A stretch of DNA of 64,000 nt, from NCBI GenBank assembly GCA_963665405.2, contig CAXXUH010000003.1:1-64000 (forward strand), in the 5' to 3' direction. This stretch comes from G963665405 sp963665405. Its GTDB lineage: Bacteria > Chloroflexota > Dehalococcoidia > Lucifugimonadales > G963665405. The notes under the pieces are model-generated. The model worked only from the letters and a program-made list of their open reading frames with translations, was not told where the DNA came from and did no database searches. Both the position numbers and the translations under genes were made by a program. This document shows positions 38,794-46,865 of this stretch, piece by piece; position 1 is the first letter of the stretch, and the number at the start of each line of letters is the position of its first letter.

Positions 38794-38913
38794 ATGGGCA
38801 TGAATATGCTAACTCCTAGGGAGGCTATCAACCTGTACCTAAAGTCCGGAGAGAATAAGTGGGACTTGACAAACGAGGGGAAACATGCTATGAAGTACCA
38901 TGGCCTGATCTAA
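38794..38913 (+). CDS. possible 39-aa peptide
   Basis: MGMNMLTPREAINLYLKSGE and 19 further residues ending KYHGLI. The composition is protein-like, with a charged helix. No Shine-Dalgarno sequence stronger than GCGCCC. It could be the tail of a lost gene rather than an independent one. Confidence 0.3.
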   Translation: MGMNMLTPREAINLYLKSGENKWDLTNEGKHAMKYHGLI

Positions 38914-39125
38914 CAGCTTTCGAGCTTTTGCGCCACACGTAGGGTCGGTAATGTCGTAATGCTATATGCCATTTTGACATAGCCTTCGGTCAAGTACCTA
39001 AGGAGGTAACAGTATGAAAATGAAGTTCTGGTTCATGGTAGGGCTGATGTTGTTCACCATGCTTGAGAGGTGGTCTCGTTTGTCTGAACAGCGCTGCCCG
39101 GTTTGATAAGTGGAATCGCGCTGCG

Positions 39126-39950
39126 TTAGGCCGCCGCGGACTCGGCAGGCGCTCTGTCAAAGAACTGGTCCGGCGTCATTCCCCCAAGGCTCGAATGGGG
39201 CCGTCCGGCATTGTAAAACTCGAAGTACCGCCCGAGTCCAGTTCTGGCTTCCGGGACCGATTCGTAGGCTCTCAGGTACACCTCCCGTACTTGACGCTCT
39301 TCCACAGCCGTTCGACGAACACGTTATCCTTCCAGCTTCCCTTCCCGTCCATGCTGATCTGGATCCCATTGGCTTTCAGCAGGCCGGTGAAGGCGTCACT
39401 TGTGAACTGGCTTCCCTGATCTGTGTTGAATATCTCCGGCGCGCCGTGGCGTCCCAGGGATTCTTCGAGCGCCTCCACGCAGAAGTCTGTGTCCATTGTG
39501 ACCGATACCCGCCAGGCCAGCACCTTGCGGCTATGCCAGTCCATCACTGCGGCTAGGTACACGAACCCCCTGGCCATCCATGTACGTGATATCCATTGCC
39601 CACACCTGGTTGGGCCTGCTCACCTCAAGCCCGCGCAGCAGGTACGGATACACCGTATGGTCGGGCCGTCGCCGGCTGGTGTTGGGCTTGCGGTACAGCG
39701 CCTCGATGCCCATCCGCCGCATCAGTGTGGCGATGTGTCTACGCCCGGAGGAGAGTCCCTCCTGGCGGAGCAGGCCTCGCATCATCCTACTGCCTGCAAA
39801 CGGATACTCAAGGTGCAGCTCATCGATGCGGCGCATCAGTCCGAGACCGGCTTCGCCCACCGGCCGTGGCCGGTAGTAGATGCTCCCGCGGCTGATGCCC
39901 ACTGCCTTTGCCTGGCGGGCGAGAGGCAGCTTGTGATCGCGGTCGATCAT
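39126..39950 (-). pseudogene. IS3-family OrfB integrase, two frameshifts
   Basis: Reads IDELHLEYPFAGSRMMRGLL and RPNQVWAMDITYM (first Asp). It then shifts frame to VYLAAVMDWHSRKVLAWRVS and NTDQGSQFTSDAFTG (second Asp) with WKDNVFVERLWKSVKY (Glu). It shifts again to VYLRAYESVPEARTG, ending GGMTPDQFFDRAPAES. All catalytic residues are visible but lie in different frames, so the transposase is inactive unless sequencing errors are involved. Confidence 0.8.
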
Positions 39951-40044
39951 CGCCTTGCGCCCGGCAATCCCGCCTTCGTGAGCGGGCCTCTAAAAAATCG
40001 TTCTCCAACGCAAGTACCGATCTTGGCGTGAAGGACCTTCATAT

Positions 40045-40248
40045 CTACCGGCTTTTCAGCCGGCCCTGTCCCAGTATGAATAACTGCGCCGCCCGATCCA
40101 GCAACTGGGTCTTCCACTGCGTGATCTGGTTCGGGTGCACATCGAACTGGCTTGCCAGCTCCGAAAGTGTCCGGTCGCCGCGCACTGCGGCAAGAGCCAC
40201 CTTCGCCTTGAACTCTGCCGAGTGGTTACGGCGGGGTCGTCTGCTCAT
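40045..40248 (-). CDS. IS3-family OrfA
   Basis: 67 aa, starting MSRRPRRNHSAEFKAKVALA. The helix-turn-helix (LSELASQFDVHPNQITQWK) binds the element ends. In intact elements a programmed frameshift into orfB follows. Here the frame ends early at GQGRLKSR, so the leucine-zipper part is damaged. Confidence 0.8.
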   Translation of the reverse strand: MSRRPRRNHSAEFKAKVALAAVRGDRTLSELASQFDVHPNQITQWKTQLLDRAAQLFILGQGRLKSR

Positions 40249-41122
40249 CTCTCGCTCCTGTCTCCGAGAGCACTATCATGCCCTCAATGTTCAGATTTCC
40301 GGAGTTCACCATGCTTGCGCTTTCGGGGGTTGTACTTGCCGGGGGTGGGGACAGGCCCCCAGGAGAAAGTTCGAGCGTCCAGATCACGGTTGAAGGCCAA
40401 GACCCCAGAACCGGGGTCGCGGAGGGCGACGTGATACACGAAGGAACCGGATTGGCCGGTGAATGCGGTATCCCAGACGTCAGGATTGAGATGTCAGGCG
40501 ACGTGAGCAAGGTACGAGTGGGAATAGAAGAAGGAACCTGCAACCTGGTCGTCAAAGAGCTCGTCCCCAGACAGGCAGAGGAGGAGCGCAGTGACGCCGA
40601 CGCCGACGCCGAAGGGTATAAGTGGAGAGTCGATGCTCTTGCGAAGGTCGTCGGCTTTCAATCGATAGACGACCTGACGAAGACACGGTCCAAAGTTGAC
40701 TTCAAGATGGCAAACTTCACCGGCGGAGGGGCTGTGTTCGATGGGAGCAACCGGGCAGGGAGTTGCTGGGGCAATCATTTCCCATCGCCACCGTTCTACT
40801 ATTACGTGGACGAATGCGTCTACGACGGTAGCAGTTTGAGTGGCCCAACTCTGATTTACTCGACAGTGCGGGGCGAGTACGATCACCGCGTGCCTCTGAG
40901 TCCATTCGGGCACACGACCACCGCAACGGCGGCCGCGAGGGGATATCAAGTGATGCCCTATGTGTTCCTCGCAGTATGCACCGGTTCCAGCTTGCCTCCC
41001 TGGCCGGCTGACTTGGAATGCGAGCTAGCCTGGGAGTACTTGGGCTATGAGTAGAGCGCACTCGCGCCCGTGACGGTCAGTGGCAAGCCCCGCCTCCTCG
41101 CTCCCAGTCAATCAGGAGTGGT

Positions 41123-41251
41123 ATGGAAACCTTAATCTGGATGTCAGTGGTCGGGGTATTCCTCGTAGCGGGGTTGTTTGCGGGAGCCCGCAAGCTGTGG
41201 AGATACCTTGATGACCAGGGACGCAGGGACAAGGGTAACAGGGGACGCTGA
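41123..41251 (+). CDS. 42-aa single-span membrane peptide
   Basis: METLIWMSVVGVFLVAGLFA is a membrane helix followed by a basic tail (GARKLWRYLDD and on). AGGAG stands 5 bases before the ATG. It lies 69 bp after the split exported gene on the same strand. Function unknown. Confidence 0.55.
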   Translation: METLIWMSVVGVFLVAGLFAGARKLWRYLDDQGRRDKGNRGR

Positions 41252-41620
41252 ACAACGACAACTGTTCGTTGCGGGTTGATGTCCTGCCCATGACGCTGCT
41301 GTGCTTCTGCCGTGCGACAGTTGGGCTGTCAGCGTGAAGAGTACCTCGAACTCCTCGGCCCCTCCGAGGGGGGGCAGATATTTGACGTAGTTGGGGATTG
41401 CAGGGCGAGCAGGTCTCGAGTAGCAGTGCCGCACCTTCGAGCGGAGAAGGCGCTACAGCAGCACCCTAAGGGAGCTCGCCCAAACCCTTTCATAACGTTG
41501 ACCTTCTCGGGTCCCATTCTGTCCCACTTTCGCTGATTGACAACAATAGCCGGAGTAATGTTCCAAACCCAACTATCATTCTGACTCTGAATCTGTGCCC
41601 TCCTCCCTCGCACCCCGCTG
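41252..41620. other. 369-bp spacer with no supported gene
   Basis: A few small hairpins (CGACAGTTGGGCTGTCAGCG near 41315 and CTCGGCCCCTCCGAG near 41355). Open frames on both strands lack ribosome sites and known motifs. It ends at the start of the duplicated gene end at 41624. Confidence 0.4.
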
Positions 41621-41623
41621 TAG

Positions 41624-41858
41624 AGACCGAACTCTACAAGAAAACGCATTGTTTTCTGGGGATCTGCTTCGGATTGGAACCTTGGGGTCCGGAGGTTTCC
41701 GATACCGGTACAACGCGTACAGCATTGAAGTAACAACACATGGCCCCTGCGAGAACGGGCGTTATAGGGCCATCAGCGCCCATTGGATGTTAGGTCCGGA
41801 CGGCAACACATACGGTGGGATTACATCGAATAGCCGGAAGGTAAGTAAATGTCCGTAA
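41624..41858 (+). pseudogene. duplicated 3' end of the exported gene at 32940
   Basis: Near-identical to 33294-33530 and on into the 3' dyad up to about 41895. The single-base deletion in GATACCG-TACAAC shifts the frame against the parent. It also carries codon changes (LYKKTHCFLGICFG for LYRQTHCFLGFCFG). No start or signal peptide. It marks a segmental duplication inside the island. Confidence 0.85.
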
Positions 41859-41961
41859 ACGGGCTTTTGAAAGCTACTGCCCGTGTGCTCGACTGCCAGC
41901 GGTCGGTCTTAACCTCGCGGCTCCGGTTTAATCGCTGGGGCCGTTTCACGTAGGAAACATA

Positions 41962-42270
41962 ATGGATACAGCACTGTTGATGTTGGCAATCGTCCTCAGT
42001 TGCATAGCCCTCTCTGTAGCTATCTACCTGTGGCTGACCAAACATAGCCCATCGCCTCGTCGTGTCGTCACCAAAGGGATACCCGAAGATATGCTGGTGA
42101 CCGTTGGACCGGAAACGAGGAGGTCGCTAGTGATAAACGGCGTGGTTACCTACCGCAAGGCCGAGGGGTTCGAATACGAGGAAGGATACGTGTACAGATT
42201 GAGGGTAGTTATGAAGAAAGGACAGTACCGGCTGGTCGAGGTCGTCAGCAAAGAGCCTATGGTAGAATAA
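41962..42270 (+). CDS. membrane-anchored DUF4377-like protein
   Basis: 102 aa. An N-terminal membrane helix (TALLMLAIVLSCIALSVAIY) precedes a small domain with EGFEYEEGYVYRLRVVMKKG and YRLVEVVSKE, the pattern of DUF4377 domains. The function of the domain is not known. Ribosome site weak (TAGGAAAC). Confidence 0.65.
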   Translation: MDTALLMLAIVLSCIALSVAIYLWLTKHSPSPRRVVTKGIPEDMLVTVGPETRRSLVINGVVTYRKAEGFEYEEGYVYRLRVVMKKGQYRLVEVVSKEPMVE

Positions 42271-42291
42271 TCACGAGCGAGACAGCCAGCA

Positions 42292-42399
42292 AAGATCTAC
42301 GTGACGAACGCGGACGGCTCCGGCCTAACCCGCCTGACCAATAACTCGGCTACGGACGGCAACCCAAGCTGGTCGATCATTAAGGCAGCGGGACCCTGA
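42292..42399 (+). pseudogene. TolB-like beta-propeller repeat fragment
   Basis: KIYVTNADGSGLTRLTNNSA, then TDGNPSWS, is one PD40/WD40-like propeller blade as in TolB and related surface proteins. It ends at a stop after 35 codons and has no start. A scrap of a larger exported protein. Confidence 0.65.
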
Positions 42400-42465
42400 A
42401 GCGTCACGTCCTCCGCCCGCAGGTAATGTCCGCAGGTTCGCCCAGCCTGGGAGGGAGATTAAGCA

Positions 42466-42696
42466 ATGGCCGCATGGGTTTGGCTTCTCATGATGACACC
42501 GCCTTCTGCAATACTGCTAATCGTAGGGATTACGGTGGTGAGAAGAAAGTACGGGGGAGTACGTCACGTGCTCGGTATCGTAGCGGTTGTGGCGGGAGTG
42601 CTCTTCGCGGTAACGACTATTGCGGTTCTGCCTGCCATTAGTACAACTACCACACCAGAGGAGCCGCCTCCTACGGTAATTCCAAGAGGAGGATAG
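42466..42696 (+). CDS. small two-helix membrane protein
   Basis: 76 aa. Two membrane segments (WLLMMTPPSAILLIVGITVV and LGIVAVVAGVLFAVTTIAVL) and a Pro/Thr tail. GGGAGG precedes the ATG. A strong terminator follows 18 bp after the stop, supporting it as an expressed gene. No family. Confidence 0.6.
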   Translation: MAAWVWLLMMTPPSAILLIVGITVVRRKYGGVRHVLGIVAVVAGVLFAVTTIAVLPAISTTTTPEEPPPTVIPRGG

Positions 42697-42714
42697 AATT
42701 CAAGCCATGGCGAA

Positions 42715-42744
42715 GGGGCCACAGGGTGCAATCCCTGTGGCCCC
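42715..42744 (+). terminator. strong rho-independent-like hairpin
   Basis: A perfect 12-bp stem, GGGGCCACAGGG with CCCTGTGGCCCC, and a six-base loop, followed by TTCGCTTTGCTCGTTT. The T-run is interrupted but the stem is very stable. Confidence 0.75.
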
Positions 42745-42876
42745 TTCGCTTTGCTCGTTTGCTGGCCCGTCTTGGCGATTTCGGTTGGGACCTCAGGAAA
42801 TGAACCTCTCAGCAGCTACTCTGTTGAGCCAATCGGTCGAGACGTTGCCGCCGCCCATCCCCACTTGTCATAGTCA

Positions 42877-42975
42877 TGATTGTAAGTTGGCAGACCCTAG
42901 GAAGCTTCCAGGCCCATCCACATCTCAAAGATGGGACTGCCTACCGTCCAATCAGGCCCGCATACGAGGGATCGA
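42877..42975. repeat. diverged 90-bp repeat, copy 2
   Basis: Counterpart of 30248-30335, without a MITE. ATTGTAAG, GACCCTA, TCAAAG and CTACCGTC are conserved in order and spacing. It is followed by the serine recombinase fragment. Confidence 0.6.
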
Positions 42976-43057
42976 ACATCCTCAACTGTTGTCACTTCAG
43001 CCTTCTCTTAGACCAACCGCCCACGAGTACCGCAGTTTTTTGTGTCTATTAAAAACC

Positions 43058-43440
43058 GCGGACCCTGGTCTGGGGAATCAACGCCAAGGACCGACCCGGT
43101 GCGGGTGGAGAAGGCGTTTCCCGCCATCATCCCCAGGGCGCAGTTCCAGCGCGTCGGGAGGCACCTGAGCTCCCGAGCGCCCAAGTTCAGCCACCCCCGC
43201 AGAGTCGGAAGCTCCTACCTGCTCAGCGGCCTGCTCAAGTGCAAGACGTGCAAGACGCCGCTCACCGGCCGGTTCGCCCAGAGCGGCAAGTACTCCTACT
43301 ACGTCTGCCAGTCGAACATCAAGCTCGGCAAGGACGCCTGCAAGACTCCCACGCTCAACGCCCGCCGCTTCGAGGAGCTTGTCGTCGCCAAGATTCGCTC
43401 CGACATCCTCACCGAGGGCAACATCAGCGAGCTGTTCTTT
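43058..43440 (+). pseudogene. large serine recombinase, middle/C-terminal fragment
   Basis: LVWGINAKD, then a frameshift near 43095, then VRVEKAFPAII, and a zinc ribbon (CKTCKTPLTGRF with YYVCQSNIKLGKDAC). It ends after ARRFEELVVAKIRSDI at EGNISEL, where the sequence becomes unrelated. The catalytic N-terminus is missing. It could come from a relative of the recombinase that begins at 63654. Confidence 0.8.
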
Positions 43441-43535
43441 GTTTTCTTCATATGTGCGTCCCTTCTTGTGACCTAACTGCCTCGCCCAACGGTCACCTGT
43501 CCCGACAGGAGCCGCGGCAACAGGGCGTCCCTTGC

Positions 43536-43739
43536 TCACGCCTCCCCGTAGTCCATCTCGATGCGCCGGCTGTCGGCCAGCAGGAATCCGCGCTTGCCTA
43601 TCGGCTCGATGCCCAACTCCCGCAGTAGGCGCGAGGGCAGCGTGGTGAACGACGCGCCGGTGTCCACCGTCGCCTCTATGTCCTGGGCCTGTTGGCCGTC
43701 CATGCTGGAGATGCGCAGCGGCCACTTGAATGTCCCCAT
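43536..43739 (-). pseudogene. retropepsin-like aspartyl protease, truncated
   Basis: 67 aa with VDTGASFTTLPSRLLRELGI, the DTGA active site of clan AA proteases. The second half, normally ending in an LLG-type motif, is absent; the frame stops at the border of the recombinase debris. The ATG has a fair context. Such small soluble proteases are frequent in Chloroflexota and cyanobacteria. Confidence 0.65.
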
Positions 43740-43898
43740 AGAGGAAGCCCCTTCGTTTCAGCCCACATTTCCCATATCAACCCTGCAGAACGAACTCGGT
43801 TGGCCACGACAGGCTGTCCAGCCTGTCCCCGGCCCGCCGAGTCCATTCGACGATGTGCTCGGCCAGCGCCCGCTTCTCCGCCTGCGCCGATTCCCGGT

Positions 43899-44039
43899 CT
43901 AAAGGGACATGCCCCGGTTCAGCAGGCGAGCCTCCATTGCGTGGACGTGCGAAGGGGCGAGCTTGGTGAGCTCGATGTGGCCGATGTCGATGGTGAGCTC
44001 GTAGGATCCCGGCGTGCGCTGGCGGATGGAGCCTTTCAT
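43899..44039 (-). pseudogene. tyrosine integrase, internally deleted N-terminus
   Basis: 46 aa: KGSIRQRTPGSYELTIDIG is the first strand set of a phage-type integrase arm-binding domain. It then jumps to HIELTKLAPSHVHAMEARLL, part of the SAM-like core-binding domain. The catalytic domain is absent. Its ATG overlaps the TGA of the exonuclease gene before it. Confidence 0.6.
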
Positions 44040-44929
44040 GGGGCCGGCCTTTCGTAAGTAATCATGGCCAAGAAGTCGTCCTCTGACATGATTTGAATCC
44101 CTATGCCGTCACCGATGTACTCCTCAGCTTTCCTATGCTTGCGGCTCTTTTCGTAACCACTCAGCTTAGCCCTATCTTGCACGCCGACGACCAACATCGT
44201 CGTTTTCTTCGTAACGTTCGGAAGGACGGTGCAACCAACATCTACTGCACGGTCTGATGCAGCCCGCCTTGAAAGAGACAGAGCGCCCGTGAAGACTATA
44301 GCCTCTCCATATAGATGGCCCTCAGGGGCTCCTTCTCTTCGAGACCTCGTAAGCTGTTTGCCGGGGGATATCGGTTCCTTCACCCGCTCCATCCACGCTT
44401 TAACATCTAGACCGGTGTCCTCGCAAGCACGCAGCACGATCTGCGCTGCGGCCTGCGCGTCCTCCAATGCGTCATGATGTTGGAACTCGATTCCGAGTTC
44501 GCCTGCGACTGACGATAGACCATAGTGCTTATACCCAAATTGCTCGGGCCATGCACGGCGCGCAACTCGTGCGCTGTCTAGCCAGGTGACATCGAGATGC
44601 TCTAGGTCATATTTGTCCATGGCCCGTTCGAATGCTACCCGGTCAAACGAAGTGTGGCTAACCAGTATTGAACCGCGCAGTCGGCGGCGCAATTCGTCCC
44701 TGACCTCTGGTAGAGTTGGAGCATCTTCCACGTCCTTTTGTTCTATTCCATGAACCTCTATATTGAACCAGTCGAACCAGTCTTCCGGATTGATCAGAGC
44801 CTTCCATGTGTCCTGAATCCGACCATCACGGACATGAACAATCCCAATCTGGCAGATGCTCGAACGGTCAGCGTTCGCGGTCTCCACGTCTATGGCGTTG
44901 AAGGTAGCGATACTCATGGAGCCTTTCAT
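44026..44929. repeat. 14-bp direct repeats flanking the exonuclease gene
   Basis: ATGGAGCCTTTCAT occurs at 44026-44039 and 44916-44929. On the minus strand each reads ATGAAAGGCTCCAT, the first codons of the integrase and of the exonuclease. The 890-bp gene lies exactly between them. Confidence 0.75.
44036..44929 (-). CDS. DnaQ-like 3'-5' exonuclease with BRCT domain
   Basis: 297 aa. The N-terminal DEDDh exonuclease shows FNAIDVETAN (DxE), LVSHTSFDRVAFERAMDKYD and HHDALEDAQAAAQI (HxAxxD). The C-terminal 90 residues have the BRCT pattern (IVFTGALSLSRRAASDRAV, TKKTTMLVVGVQ). DNA polymerase III epsilon-like proteins of this form act in repair. The first four codons come from the repeated ATGAAAGGCTCC, so translation may begin at the Met at 44917. 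Confidence 0.85.
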   Translation of the reverse strand: MKGSMSIATFNAIDVETANADRSSICQIGIVHVRDGRIQDTWKALINPEDWFDWFNIEVHGIEQKDVEDAPTLPEVRDELRRRLRGSILVSHTSFDRVAFERAMDKYDLEHLDVTWLDSARVARRAWPEQFGYKHYGLSSVAGELGIEFQHHDALEDAQAAAQIVLRACEDTGLDVKAWMERVKEPISPGKQLTRSRREGAPEGHLYGEAIVFTGALSLSRRAASDRAVDVGCTVLPNVTKKTTMLVVGVQDRAKLSGYEKSRKHRKAEEYIGDGIGIQIMSEDDFLAMITYERPAP

Positions 44930-44963
44930 CTCATCGCTCTAGCAGGCTGCGGGACATAGCTCC

Positions 44964-45018
44964 GTCCACCCACGTAGCGTTCACTCGGCCCAACCCTTCC
45001 ACGTTGCCGTCTTGGGTA
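44964..45018. repeat. 55-bp scrap of the second IS1380-type element
   Basis: Identical, with one mismatch, to 50680-50734, inside the transposase gene at 50488. No further homology on either side. Marks a recombination or deletion junction. Confidence 0.8.
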
Positions 45019-45049
45019 GAATCAATGTGGAATTATATAATCACGGTAT

Positions 45050-45306
45050 CACTTTCGCGCCGTCAAGACCGGCCCGCTCCGCCCGTCCGTCCTACGCCGT
45101 GTACTACTTTCGGCGCTCCGAGGGCGACAGGTCGGGCCGGTGGCGCTGGCGGTTCAGCTACGGGCCTGGGGTCTCGACCGGACGCCGGTTCCATGCTGGA
45201 ACAGGCGTCCAGAGCGTGGGCGAGGCTGATGGACGCATGGGCAGACTACGTGACGGCGGGGCTAGGCCCAGGGCGACAACCCCGGGCTCCCGAGACGGCG
45301 GGCTGA
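45050..45306 (+). pseudogene. unidentified fragment, probably frameshifted
   Basis: SYAVYYFRRSEGDRSGRWRW in one frame and MLEQASRAWARLMDAWADYV in another, joined near 45193 by one base. The result would be a small helical protein. A stable hairpin overlaps the 3' end. No family recognised. Confidence 0.3.
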
Positions 45307-45325
45307 GAGACCGGCCCGCCGTCTC
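45292..45325 (+). terminator. 12-bp stem terminator-like hairpin
   Basis: GAGACGGCGGGC pairs with GCCCGCCGTCTC around a ten-base loop. It ends the frameshifted fragment before it. No T-run directly after. Confidence 0.6.
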
Positions 45326-45420
45326 ATGGTTAACGCCCGCCTCTTTTCCTCCTGTTTGTTAACCTTCATGAGGGAGGTGCATAACTCAGGAAGCCGTCAG
45401 TAGGCTGGCCCAGGGGTAAT

Positions 45421-45915
45421 CTATTCTTTGCCGTCGGCGCCCTCATCGGTGCTTCGGGATGGCCTCTCCACTACGCTTGCGATCCAGTCGGCCCACGGCT
45501 CGCAGAATCGTACGACCATCGCACCCACCGCGAACCACACCAGAGACCCGACGCTGAATATGGCTCCAACCAACAGAAGTGCCGGAACCGCTATGTTGAA
45601 CGCTGTTCTGACCGGATGAATCCGTATCCAGGTCGGCAGTTCACCGACAGTAGGCCCCGAAACCACGAACCTGCCGGCGATTTGGGCTGCGACCACCAAA
45701 CCAACAGCAAAGACAGCAGCCATTGGTAGGGCCGCAGGCAATTCCTTGTATACGAACCAAATGAGATCGTACCTCGTGGACGCGTCGGTGCTTTCGTACC
45801 TGCCTGCCACAATGTAGATCAACAAGACGACTTGAACGACGAAAAACATGGTGGCGAAGGCGATTGAGTACCCGATGGCCCGTATCGGATAGAGCTTTAG
45901 GAGTTCCAGCATCAA
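45421..45915 (-). CDS. four-helix membrane protein, unknown function
   Basis: 164 aa with about four membrane helices (AIGYSIAFATMFFVVQVVLL, LPMAAVFAVGLVVAAQIAG, AFNIAVPALLLVGAIFSVG, LVWFAVGAMVVRFC) and a charged C-terminal tail. No family recognised. No neighbour on the same strand close enough for an operon. Confidence 0.6.
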   Translation of the reverse strand: MMLELLKLYPIRAIGYSIAFATMFFVVQVVLLIYIVAGRYESTDASTRYDLIWFVYKELPAALPMAAVFAVGLVVAAQIAGRFVVSGPTVGELPTWIRIHPVRTAFNIAVPALLLVGAIFSVGSLVWFAVGAMVVRFCEPWADWIASVVERPSRSTDEGADGKE

Positions 45916-45979
45916 TCTCTTTTCCCTCTTCCGCGTCGCAGGTCGTTCATGACTTCGCCTAGGGCCGCGCCTGTCTCGG

Positions 45980-46099
45980 TTATTCGGGCAGAATCCGCAG
46001 AACCCAGGGCAGCAGTCTCTCCAACTGTTCGGGCGTCACCACTGTCCCACTCTTGCTGGTTGCCAACAGTTCCTGAACCGGCGCGGCGACGATGTCACG
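45980..46099 (-). pseudogene. 39-codon open tail after a stop
   Basis: In frame with the preceding split gene but beyond its TAG: RDIVAAPVQELLATSKSGTV, then PEQLERLLPWVLRILPE and a stop. The composition is protein-like. Either the split gene once ended here and gained a stop, or this is a separate scrap. Confidence 0.3.
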
Positions 46100-46865
46100 C
46101 TATTCATTCATATACTCGGCATAGTAGTCGAATTCTTGAAGCTCGTGCAGGCTGGTCTTTTCGACGACTGTAAACTGTGGTTCAACCCCAGACCAACGCA
46201 GATGCGATGCGCTTGGCAGGCGCAGCCCACAGGCGAAGCATTCGAAATACTCCGATAGACCAGTTATTTCCTCCAGTATATTATCGCCATCGTAATATGG
46301 CGTAGATTTCCTTATCTGCCTCCCTGCGACAACGGCGTTGGATGATGAACAGGCAGGACAGGCAGCCTCGGTGGATAGGTCACCAGGCACTTTCGCCACT
46401 AGGGCGTTAACCGCGGAATTCCTTTGTATCTGCTCCCGTTCCTCCTCTGGCTTCCCATCAAATACCCTCCGATGGACAGCGATAGCCCGCTTGACCGAAT
46501 CTCGCAGTCCTTCCTCACTTGCCTTCAGTAACTCCTGGGCAGCCTCCGCCTCGTCGGGGCCCAGTAGATCGCCAAGGGTCATGTCGAGATGTCGGCATAG
46601 AATGTCCATGACCTCGTAGTAGTTCCCAAGCCAGTCCTGGAGTTTCAAGTCCTCAAAGGGCAATCTCCCTGTATGCAATTCATCGTTCCTCTGTAGGCCC
46701 AAGTAGTCGCAGAATTTCCTGTGGGACTCATCGAAGCCGTCTACAACCCTAAGGCACCGCAAGAATACGGAGTGCAGGGGTACTGTCCTGGGTCTTCCTA
46801 CTCCCTCCAAGCCTAAGGCGTAGTAAATGTTCTCTATCTGTTTTGGGTCAGCATTAGTAAATGTT

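Larger units (their letters stand above)
39066..40303 (-). mobile_element. IS3-family element flanked by 14-bp direct repeats
   Basis: Insert of about 1238 bp between two copies of GTTCACCATGCTTG (39052-39065, 40304-40317). Both ends show TCTGAACA inverted, near 39084 and 40292, with weaker matches outside. IS3 elements normally duplicate 3-5 bp, so the 14-bp repeat is unusual; a composite event cannot be ruled out. Confidence 0.75.
39014..41054 (+). pseudogene. exported protein split by an IS3-family element
   Basis: The 5' part starts at 39014 after a perfect AAGGAGGT (MKMKFWFMVGLMLFTML). The 3' part (40318-41054) continues ALSGVVLAGGG, an ideal end of a signal peptide, and encodes a 240-residue mature protein with four Cys. 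Joining the two across the 14-bp repeat GTTCACCATGCTTG gives 789 nt, 262 aa, in frame. No family recognised. The downstream part could be re-expressed from the Met at 40278, but without the signal's basic start. Confidence 0.8.

Noticed and set aside
42955..43030. possible tRNA on the minus strand (GATCGAAC-like loop near 42970)
   Set aside because: No consistent acceptor, anticodon or T-stem pairing could be formed.
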